From: Candidatus Latescibacterota bacterium
GTDB taxonomy: Bacteria > JAAXHH01 > JABIQT01
Reading direction: 5' to 3'
NCBI GenBank assembly: GCA_018667995.1
Contig: JABIQT010000396.1
Span: forward strand, 1-5,366
Length of the DNA stretch: 5,366 nt
In this document: positions 1 through 5,366 of the stretch, piece by piece
Position numbering within the stretch: the stretch's first letter is position 1
How the letters are laid out: the number at the start of each line of letters is the position of its first letter
Made by a program: the position numbers and the translations under genes
The notes under the pieces: generated by a model
Seen by the model: only the letters and a program-made list of their open reading frames with translations
Databases searched by the model: none
What the model was told of the DNA's origin: nothing

Positions 1-2898
1 TACAAGGTCGACCAGCGGAAGACCAACTTTCTCTTCCATATTCTTGTAAGATCTGTAGGCGAGTTCGCCGTTGGTCACACTGGCGAGCTTGAGAATGGCA
101 TTGCAGGTCTCGATATCCTCATCTATAGAGGGATAGGTATTATCGTCCCACGTCTGAGTCGGACCATTCTGTACCATCTCATCGTAGAAATCGTCCACAG
201 CGTATTTGGTGCCATGAGCGCCTATTCCGTTTTCACGTACCAAGGGACCTAGAGAGATATACTGGTTGTAGAGATTCTTGTAGTCTCTATGGATTACCTT
301 AAGCCCCGGCATGGTCTTCCCGGGGATTGCTTCAATCTCACCGTCAATCCAGTTCTTGATCTCAGGCTGGGCGATCTCAGCGGGGGTATCATGGGCAAGA
401 GGGGTGGCTACCACATCAGGCGCGCCATCAGGAAAGTGCTTTTCAGATAGCTCGGAGAACTTCTTGGCGATCTGCTTGAAGATATCCCAGTCACTCTTCG
501 ATTCCCAGCATGGTGGGACAGCCTCGGAAAGAGGATGGATGAAACTGTGCATATCGGTGGAGTTTAGATCGGACTTCTCATACCAGGTGGCTGCCGGGAG
601 CACAATGTCGGAGTAGAGCGCCGACGTGTCCATTCGGAAGTTCAGGTCAACCACCAGATCCATCTTGCCCTGGGGCGCCTTCTCATGCCAGGTGACATCG
701 TGGACCTCGTCACGGGCAAAGCCTTCGTCAGCAATCGTGTTGGTATGGGTACCGAGATAGTGCTTCAGAAAGTACTCATGGCCCTTCGAGCTGGACATCA
801 GGGCGTTACCACGCCAGATGTACCAGACTCGTGGCCAGTTTTCAGGAGCATCCGGATCCTCTACGGAGAACTTCAGGTCTTTACGTTTGAGTTGCTCTAC
901 AATGTCGCCGACGATCACTGATTCATCGTTGGAGCCGGTCGATGCGGCAGTATCTCGAACCAGATCTATGGGGTTCTTGTCGAACTGAGGATAGAATGGC
1001 ATCCAGCCGTTTCGAACAGACTGTACCTGGACATCCATCGTATGACCGGTCGCGATGGAACCTTCAGGTTGATTCTCGGGAACCGTATGGTAATCGATGA
1101 AAGACTTCTCATAGCGCCACTGATCTGTGTTCACATAATGCCAGCTTGGCGCATTCTGCTGACGCGACGGTGGGTACCAATCCTTTGCGAAAGCGATGGC
1201 ACCCCACGACTCACCTGGAGCCAGCTTTTCCTGACCAACGTAATGAGCAAGGCCACCACCGTTGACGCCGATACATCCACAGAACATGAGGGCATGCATA
1301 CCGGCTCTGTACATCAGGTTTCCGTGGTACCAGTGATTGATACCGGCACCGATGATGATGGTACACTTGCCGTCCGTGTGCTCAGCCGTTGTTGCCCATT
1401 CGCGAGCAAATCTGATCAGGTTGTCGCGGGACAGGCCCGTGTACTTCTCGGACCAGGCCGGCGAATAGGGCTGGTCCGGATCATCGTAACTTGTCGGATA
1501 ATCTCCGGACAGCCCACGATCCACACCGTATTGGGCCATCAAAACATCGTAGACGGTTGCAACCGTAACCTCTCCATCCGCCGTCTTCAACTTCTTGACC
1601 GGAACTCCTCGAACCGTCTCGCGGCCCTCTCCGAAGTCGTCGAACTTAACCTGGACCTCGGCATCATTCTCAGTCAGAAATGTCAGAATGGGATCAATCT
1701 CGCTACCGTCGACACCATCCTTCAACTGGAGATTCCATTTACCTTTTTCCTCTCCATGCCGGTGGCCCATGGATCCCATAGGCATTTTCGGTTTGCCTTC
1801 TTTAGCGTCCCACATCAGGAACTTCCACTCCCCGTTCTCCTGGTCGGCGTAGGAAGACATGCGTCCGGCCCGCAACATTTGCCCCAGTTCATACCGGTCC
1901 CCATCTTCCTTCAACTCTACAAGAAGCGGCGCATCGGTGTACTGTTTGGTGTAGTCGATGAAATAAGGTACTGCGCGTTCGTGATGAAATTCCTTGAGAA
2001 TCACGTGGTTGGCTGCCATCCACCACGCGCCATCCTGCCCCGCATTGATAGACATCCATTCATCGGCATATTTGGCGACCTGATTGAAATCCGGTGCAAA
2101 GACATACATCTTGGTGCCATTGTGCCGGGCCTCGGCGGCGAAATGGCAGTCAGGGGTCCGTGTCATGTTGAGATTGGAACCCATCACCGCTAACATTTTG
2201 GCGTTGTACCAGTCTGCAGACTCCTGAACATCAGTCTGCTCTCCCCATGCTTCTGGAGAGGCGGTTGGTAGATCGCAGTACCAGTCGTAGAATGAAAGAG
2301 AGAGACCACCCATGAGTTGAAGCATACGAGCCCCGCCGGCGTAGCTGATCATAGACATAGCGGGGATCGGCGAGAAACCGGCTATTCTGTCTGGCCCGTG
2401 CTCTTTAATTGTATGAACATTTGCGGCGGCCATCATTTCCAGAACTGTGTCCCAGTCTGTTCGCCTGAATCCACCTTTTCCACGTGCTTTCTGCCAGCGA
2501 CTTCTCGATTCTGGGTTCATTACCAAGGAGTTCCAGGCCTCCACCGGATCGTCATATTGTCGGCGGGCATCCACCCAGAGATCCAGCAACGCGCCACGAG
2601 CATAGGGATATTTAACCCTCAACGGACTATACAAATACCAGGAATAGGATATCCCACGCTGGCAGCCACGTGGTTCGTATGGGGGCAGCCCAGGCTCTAA
2701 CAAGGGGTAATCAAGACCTTGCATCTCCCATGTGACGATCCCGTCTTTGACGTGGATATTCCAGGTACATCCGCCGGTGCAGTTTACACCGTGTGTACTC
2801 CGCACGATTTTATCGTATTGCCAGCGATTGCGGTAGAACTGCTCCCACGACCGTTGTTGAGGCGCTACGTCATCTCGAATCCACGACTTGATACTCAT
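1..2898 (-). CDS. narG: NarG/NxrA-type molybdopterin oxidoreductase alpha subunit (nitrate reductase or nitrite oxidoreductase), 3' end outside window
   Basis: Catalytic subunit of a membrane-bound, cytoplasm-facing nitrate reductase or the homologous nitrite oxidoreductase, interconverting nitrate and nitrite at a bis-MGD molybdenum centre. The frame is open from ATG 2898 to the window edge: 966 codons, no internal stop. The family is about 1150-1250 residues, so roughly the last 200-280 residues are missing. H36, C40, C44 and C79 (HGVNCTGGC, then PRGC) have the spacing of the E. coli NarG FS0 cluster ligands H49/C53/C57/C92. D209 in YDWYCD aligns with the molybdenum ligand Asp222 at the same offset of 13. 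Other NarG blocks are [23 protein letters not shown] (about 517-525), FCGCIG (539-544), [12 protein letters not shown] and [19 protein letters not shown] (772-790). The N-terminus lacks a twin-arginine or Sec signal, unlike periplasmic Nxr. A good Shine-Dalgarno supports the start. It lies 105 bases after the cytochrome c gene, probably in the same operon. The family call is firm; direction of catalysis is not decided. Confidence 0.95.
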   Translation of the reverse strand, partial: MSIKSWIRDDVAPQQRSWEQFYRNRWQYDKIVRSTHGVNCTGGCTWNIHVKDGIVTWEMQGLDYPLLEPGLPPYEPRGCQRGISYSWYLYSPLRVKYPYARGALLDLWVDARRQYDDPVEAWNSLVMNPESRSRWQKARGKGGFRRTDWDTVLEMMAAANVHTIKEHGPDRIAGFSPIPAMSMISYAGGARMLQLMGGLSLSFYDWYCDLPTASPEAWGEQTDVQESADWYNAKMLAVMGSNLNMTRTPDCHFAAEARHNGTKMYVFAPDFNQVAKYADEWMSINAGQDGAWWMAANHVILKEFHHERAVPYFIDYTKQYTDAPLLVELKEDGDRYELGQMLRAGRMSSYADQENGEWKFLMWDAKEGKPKMPMGSMGHRHGEEKGKWNLQLKDGVDGSEIDPILTFLTENDAEVQVKFDDFGEGRETVRGVPVKKLKTADGEVTVATVYDVLMAQYGVDRGLSGDYPTSYDDPDQPYSPAWSEKYTGLSRDNLIRFAREWATTAEHTDGKCTIIIGAGINHWYHGNLMYRAGMHALMFCGCIGVNGGGLAHYVGQEKLAPGESWGAIAFAKDWYPPSRQQNAPSWHYVNTDQWRYEKSFIDYHTVPENQPEGSIATGHTMDVQVQSVRNGWMPFYPQFDKNPIDLVRDTAASTGSNDESVIVGDIVEQLKRKDLKFSVEDPDAPENWPRVWYIWRGNALMSSSKGHEYFLKHYLGTHTNTIADEGFARDEVHDVTWHEKAPQGKMDLVVDLNFRMDTSALYSDIVLPAATWYEKSDLNSTDMHSFIHPLSEAVPPCWESKSDWDIFKQIAKKFSELSEKHFPDGAPDVVATPLAHDTPAEIAQPEIKNWIDGEIEAIPGKTMPGLKVIHRDYKNLYNQYISLGPLVRENGIGAHGTKYAVDDFYDEMVQNGPTQTWDDNTYPSIDEDIETCNAILKLASVTNGELAYRSYKNMEEKVGLPLVDLV

Positions 2899-2906
2899 GA
2901 GATCAA

Positions 2907-2912
2907 TCCTTT
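2907..2912 (-). promoter_or_regulatory. Shine-Dalgarno of narG
   Basis: The minus strand reads AAAGGA, 8 bases before the ATG at 2898, a strong ribosome binding site that fixes the narG start. The site lies in the loop of a small dyad (ATCAA at 2902-2906, TTGAT at 2916-2920). Confidence 0.75.
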
Positions 2913-2963
2913 ATCTTGATGCGTGATATATCCTGCGCGCTTAATGATTCAATGATCTGAACA

Positions 2964-2988
2964 TTCCAGAGGTCAACTCGATCTGGAA
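2964..2988 (-). repeat. Inverted repeat in the cytochrome c-narG gap
   Basis: A perfect 7-base inverted repeat, TTCCAGA and TCTGGAA, is separated by 11 bases. No T-run follows on the minus strand, so it does not look like an intrinsic terminator and should not block read-through into narG. It could be an mRNA processing or stabilising hairpin, or a protein site. The loop contains TTGACC, a possible -35 element, but I see no convincing -10 element at the right distance. The rest of the 105-base gap (2899-3003) holds only the narG leader and its ribosome binding site. Confidence 0.4.
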
Positions 2989-3003
2989 CTGGATTAGGTA
3001 CTC

Positions 3004-3882
3004 TTAAGCTTTATCCTTCGTCTTGCTGTATGTAGCGTCATATAGGGGTCGACGTACAGCCTTGAAGCGCTTGCCCCAAAGGCGATCAAATATCACCAGA
3101 AGGACGCCCGCCCCGAATATCCCTGATAGCACGAAGTTAATCGTTGCCGAACTACTTTCGGGAAGATCCTGCTCTGTTTCCTGCTTCATGAATGCTATCA
3201 GAGGGAGAATCTCTTCCTCATCGATAGGATGATCCAAAAACAAAGGACTCATGGTGAGGCTTGGAGGCGCCACCAACCAGGCAGCCAACCCCTTACGGCC
3301 CTCAAGTCGAGCATAGGCACGGGTAAGATTTAGTCCTAGTTTGCCGCCGCCGAGACTACCGACACTGTTAACATGATGGCAACCGATGCAGGCGGGTCCA
3401 CCGTTCTTCAACGGCGTGGATCCCATGAAGAGTGCACGACCCTCTTCTACGTCCTCGGGTAACAATGCTCTATCGCTGACTTGCACACCCGCAAATGCCG
3501 ACTTTTCAAGTAACGACTCTGCGTCAATCAAATCGAGAAGCGCGTTTGCAAGTTCACGTGTAATACCAGGACTTCTCGTCATGACCGCGCCCCGGGCTTC
3601 TTTCTGGAGCTTCGCAGCATAGGGATCGCCGCTCCCCAACACGCCTTCCGGGTCCAGCATCCAGTCCACAAGCCATGCTCGATCCTGCCGGTCGCTGACG
3701 TCTTTCAGATCAGGACCAGTCAGTCTTCCACCGCCAATGGTATGGCAGCTCATACAATTCTGTCTGTAAAAGGCTTCCGGCACTTGGGCACTGGCCAAGC
3801 CGGATCCGATTAGAATCACCGAAACCGCAGCCAGGGCTGTGAGCGTCTTAATGTGATTTGTAGCGGAATTCATAGTCGCCAT
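3004..3882 (-). CDS. Membrane-anchored periplasmic diheme cytochrome c (NarC-like)
   Basis: A 292-residue c-type cytochrome likely to shuttle electrons between the NarG-containing complex and the periplasmic or membrane respiratory chain. Residues 1-32 form a Sec signal peptide: K12, a hydrophobic stretch at 14-30, and cleavage probably after ASA at 30-32. Two class I heme domains follow: CMSCH at 43-47 with M101 as a likely sixth ligand, and CIGCH at 165-169 with M211 (TMSP) as a likely sixth ligand. The segment at about 247-265 is a single transmembrane helix followed by a basic tail (KRFKAVRR), giving both hemes outside and the C-terminus in the cytoplasm. The start at 3882 has a weak GAG ribosome site 6 bases upstream; a second in-frame ATG at 3873 would shorten the n-region by three residues. 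A narG partner directly downstream matches the narC-narG order known in Thermus and cytochrome genes heading some nxr clusters. A near-consensus sigma-54 promoter lies 55 bases upstream of the start. The symbol is left blank because orthology to narC is inferred from layout and architecture only. Confidence 0.92.
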   Translation of the reverse strand: MATMNSATNHIKTLTALAAVSVILIGSGLASAQVPEAFYRQNCMSCHTIGGGRLTGPDLKDVSDRQDRAWLVDWMLDPEGVLGSGDPYAAKLQKEARGAVMTRSPGITRELANALLDLIDAESLLEKSAFAGVQVSDRALLPEDVEEGRALFMGSTPLKNGGPACIGCHHVNSVGSLGGGKLGLNLTRAYARLEGRKGLAAWLVAPPSLTMSPLFLDHPIDEEEILPLIAFMKQETEQDLPESSSATINFVLSGIFGAGVLLVIFDRLWGKRFKAVRRPLYDATYSKTKDKA

Positions 3883-3947
3883 GGTCGTCTCAACGGAATA
3901 GGGTGGTCGGATATCTTCTTTAAGAGATTTATCTGACCTTTACCTAA

Positions 3948-3963
3948 TACAAAAGACGTGCCA
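3948..3963 (-). promoter_or_regulatory. Sigma-54 (RpoN) -24/-12 promoter of the cytochrome c-narG operon
   Basis: The minus strand reads TGGCAC (3963-3958), five bases, then TTGTA (3952-3948). This fits the RpoN consensus TGGCAC-N5-TTGCW except for T in place of C in the -12 GC. The -25/-24 GG and the spacing are exact, and a C precedes the -24 box as in the consensus. The predicted transcription start is near 3937, leaving a 5' leader of about 55 bases before the ATG at 3882. The upstream neighbour encodes an enhancer-binding sigma-54 activator, which makes a chance match less likely. The -12 deviation could weaken the promoter. Confidence 0.7.
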
Positions 3964-3983
3964 GAACTGAGTACGGATGCAAA

Positions 3984-3996
3984 TTCGGATACCGAA
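3984..3996. repeat. Inverted repeat just upstream of the sigma-54 promoter
   Basis: TTCGG-ATA-CCGAA is a perfect 5-base dyad with a 3-base spacer, centred about 53 bases before the predicted start. That is closer than a usual enhancer, so it could be an operator or accessory factor site rather than the activator's binding site. It has no T-run to make it a terminator. Confidence 0.35.
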
Positions 3997-4010
3997 ATAC
4001 ACTAAGGGCT

Positions 4011-4048
4011 TTCAATTACAGTTATTTATAGGATTTTATTAATCATAG
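4011..4048. promoter_or_regulatory. AT-rich spacer between promoter and upstream dyads
   Basis: A markedly AT-rich stretch at about -74 to -111 relative to the predicted start, the position where IHF or intrinsic curvature usually bends DNA between enhancer and sigma-54 promoter. I did not find a full IHF consensus, so this is compositional evidence only. Confidence 0.25.
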
Positions 4049-4065
4049 AGGGATGGTGCGCCAGA

Positions 4066-4078
4066 CCCGTGTTACGGG
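4066..4078. repeat. Inverted repeat CCCGT-GTT-ACGGG
   Basis: A perfect 5-base dyad with a 3-base spacer, centred near -135. No T-run follows on the minus strand, so it is not a clear terminator for the response-regulator gene. A near-palindrome TGGTGCGCCA lies beside it at 4054-4063. Both are at typical enhancer distance. Confidence 0.3.
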
Positions 4079-4154
4079 GCAACAACGCATATCGGAGTAT
4101 ACAATGTCCAACGGAGAAACACTGGAACACCTTGAGAAACTTAGGGTTAACCAG

Positions 4155-4172
4155 TGCATACGTTGGTATGCA
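4155..4172. promoter_or_regulatory. Candidate enhancer (UAS) for an NtrC-family activator
   Basis: TGCATAC-GTTG-GTATGCA is a perfect 7-base inverted repeat with a 4-base spacer, centred about 226 bases upstream of the predicted sigma-54 start. The outer TGCA...TGCA resembles the NtrC site consensus TGCAC-N7-GTGCA, with a slightly different length. It lies between the response-regulator gene and the promoter, where an upstream activating sequence belongs. The dyad is plainly visible; the identity of the binding protein is inferred. Confidence 0.5.
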
Positions 4173-4187
4173 TGAATATTGGGGAAC

Positions 4188-4198
4188 ATACGGAGTAT
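4188..4198. repeat. Inverted repeat ATAC-GGA-GTAT, also half of a direct repeat
   Basis: A perfect 4-base dyad with a 3-base spacer, 16 bases from the larger dyad at 4155-4172. Its core CGGAGTAT recurs at 4093-4100, where it is preceded by CATAT instead of CATA. The two copies are 98 bases apart. This may be a second activator site or an accessory operator. Confidence 0.3.
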
Positions 4199-4254
4199 CG
4201 GTTACGAGGTTTTGGGAGATCTCTGATCCTTGCGCGGCAGGGGAAGCCTATGGA

Positions 4255-5366
4255 TCAGTCGTCGTTTCCGAGCTTTCTATAGATAGTTCTACTGGCAATA
4301 CCCAGGAGTCCGGCTGCCACATTCTTGTCACCATTCACATGGTCCAGCGTTTGCTGTATCACACGTTTCTCGATCTCGTCAAGCGGCGTACCAATAGGAA
4401 TGATCAAGTTTCTTGATTGCTTTTCGGACTGGCTGATATGTGATGGCAGCACATCGGGAGCGATTTCGCTGGCATTACACATAACTACTGCGCGTTCAAT
4501 TACGTTTTCCAGTTCTCTGACATTACCTGGCCAATTATAGTCCGTCAACTGATCCATAGTCTCGGGGAGAATACCATCAATCTGCTTGTCATTCTTCTTG
4601 GTGTAAAGATGCAAAAAATGATGTGCGAGAAGTGGAATGTCGTCGGTTCGATCCCGAAGAGGAGGCAAGGTTAACGATATCACATTGAGCCGATAAAAAA
4701 GGTCTTCGCGGAACTGGCCGTTGGTAACAGCCGCCTGCAGATCAACGTTCGTCGCGGCAATCAGGCGCACGTCCACCTTTATAGTCTTGGTGCTTCCCAA
4801 GCGCTCGAACTCACCTTCCTGCAGTACTCTAAGCAACTTAACCTGCATGGCCATGGACATTTCACTTACTTCGTCGAGCATCAGCGTTCCCTGATGGGCC
4901 GCCTCAAAACGCCCGATACGGCGGGCAGAGGCGCTCGTAAATGCGCCTTTTTCATGTCCAAAAAGTTCGGCTTCAAGCAACGCCTCGGGAAGCGCTGCAC
5001 AGTTCACCTTCAGGAAAGCCTGATCTTTTCGCGTGCTATGGAGGTGGAGAGCGTCAGCAATTCTCTCCTTACCCGTTCCACTATCTCCTTGGATGAGAAC
5101 GGTGGCAGAGCTGGGAGCTACTTGCCGAACCGTGTCCATAATCCTTTTCATTCCGGTGTTGGTGCCGATGATCTGCTGACTGTTCTGAATAGCTTCCAGC
5201 TGCTCACGCAGGCGCTGTTTTTCCTGGCCCAGCATGCGCTTCTCGACCGCGCGCTCAACAACGCGTTCTATTGTGGCTTTTCGCGGTGGTTTGGATATGA
5301 AGTCATAGGCTCCATCTTTAATAGCTTGGACGGCCTCCTCTACAGTACCGTGCCCCGTTATGATAA
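4255..5366 (-). CDS. NtrC-family sigma-54-dependent response regulator, 5' end outside window
   Basis: Transcription activator that uses ATP hydrolysis to open sigma-54 promoters in response to a sensor kinase. The first full codon starts at 5364, and 369 residues plus TGA are visible; residue numbers count from there. Residues 1-28 are the end of the receiver domain, with the conserved Thr (T3 in ITGHG) and Lys (K25 in SKP). The phosphoacceptor Asp is beyond the window. A charged, coiled-coil-like linker covers about 28-60. The AAA+ domain has Walker A GDSGTGKE (93-100), the sigma-54 contact loop GAFTSA (140-145) in place of GAFTGA, Walker B LMLDE (161-165), a sensor I-like AATN, the arginine-finger stretch FYRLNV, PLRDR, and a sensor II-like GNVRELEN. 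A Fis-type helix-turn-helix ends the protein (about 345-366). An internal Met at 5235 is not the start, because receiver sequence continues upstream. It is the likely activator of the cytochrome c-narG promoter next door; its kinase is probably encoded upstream, outside the window. Confidence 0.95.
   Translation of the reverse strand, partial: IITGHGTVEEAVQAIKDGAYDFISKPPRKATIERVVERAVEKRMLGQEKQRLREQLEAIQNSQQIIGTNTGMKRIMDTVRQVAPSSATVLIQGDSGTGKERIADALHLHSTRKDQAFLKVNCAALPEALLEAELFGHEKGAFTSASARRIGRFEAAHQGTLMLDEVSEMSMAMQVKLLRVLQEGEFERLGSTKTIKVDVRLIAATNVDLQAAVTNGQFREDLFYRLNVISLTLPPLRDRTDDIPLLAHHFLHLYTKKNDKQIDGILPETMDQLTDYNWPGNVRELENVIERAVVMCNASEIAPDVLPSHISQSEKQSRNLIIPIGTPLDEIEKRVIQQTLDHVNGDKNVAAGLLGIASRTIYRKLGNDD

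Noticed and set aside
1741-1800. Met/His-rich stretch in NarG as an insertion or metal-binding motif
   Set aside because: It aligns without a gap to the ordinary NarG segment that ends in GE-KGKWNL; only a few substitutions make it His-rich.
1042-2193. Plus-strand open frame of 383 codons
   Set aside because: It lies wholly antisense to the well-supported NarG frame, has no recognisable domain and reads as low-complexity shadow protein. Conserved NarG motifs continue on the other strand throughout.
2902-2920. FNR box near the narG start
   Set aside because: The half-sites are in the wrong order (ATCAA then TTGAT) with a 9-base spacer, not TTGAT-N4-ATCAA, and they straddle the ribosome site.
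2940-2976. Sigma-70 promoter for narG built on TTGACC
   Set aside because: No good -10 hexamer is found 16-18 bases downstream; the best candidates match TATAAT at few positions.
3023-3622. Short plus-strand frames inside the cytochrome c gene
   Set aside because: Antisense shadows of a gene with two heme motifs, a signal peptide and a membrane anchor.
4066-4078. Intrinsic terminator for the response-regulator gene
   Set aside because: The hairpin has only 5 base pairs and no T-run on the minus strand. I could not identify any convincing terminator between 4254 and 3964.
4069-4416. Plus-strand frame of 115 codons (GTG start) spanning the intergenic dyads
   Set aside because: Its 3' half overlaps the HTH end of the response regulator antisense, no ribosome site was seen, and the product has no recognisable features.

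Overview
All three genes in this window lie on the minus strand, so the biology reads from the right edge to the left. The order is: the C-terminal part of an NtrC-family sigma-54-dependent response regulator (right edge to 4255), a 372-base intergenic region rich in dyad symmetries with a near-consensus sigma-54 promoter, a complete membrane-anchored diheme cytochrome c (3882-3004), a 105-base gap, and then the first 966 codons of a NarG-type molybdenum catalytic subunit (2898 to the left edge, still open). I saw no RNA genes, mobile elements or CRISPR arrays, and no plus-strand gene I would defend.

The catalytic subunit has the His/Cys ligand set of the NarG [4Fe-4S] cluster, the YDWYCD segment that supplies the molybdenum Asp ligand, and no Tat or Sec signal. 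It therefore belongs to the cytoplasm-facing NarG/NxrA branch of the DMSO-reductase superfamily, which contains both respiratory nitrate reductases and Nitrobacter/Nitrococcus-type nitrite oxidoreductases. The partner genes (beta iron-sulfur subunit, NarJ-like chaperone, NarI-like cytochrome b) would be expected past the left edge. A diheme cytochrome c encoded just ahead of narG recalls the narC-narGHJI order of Thermus and the cytochrome-linked nxr clusters. It suggests electrons are exchanged with a periplasmic c-type cytochrome pool rather than only with quinol.

The most interesting part is regulation. The promoter before the cytochrome gene reads TGGCAC-N5-TTGTA. Upstream of it come an AT-rich stretch and several inverted repeats, including TGCATAC-N4-GTATGCA, which resembles NtrC-type enhancers. 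The neighbouring gene encodes exactly the class of activator such a promoter needs. The simplest model is a two-component, sigma-54-driven cytochrome c/narG operon, unlike the FNR/NarL-sigma-70 control of the E. coli nar operon. I found no FNR-type TTGAT-N4-ATCAA box in either gap.

The organism is probably a Gram-negative bacterium of moderate GC content with respiratory nitrate or nitrite metabolism (Sec-exported c-type cytochrome, sigma-54 enhancer control). The sequence alone does not let me name a phylum or decide between nitrate reduction and nitrite oxidation.
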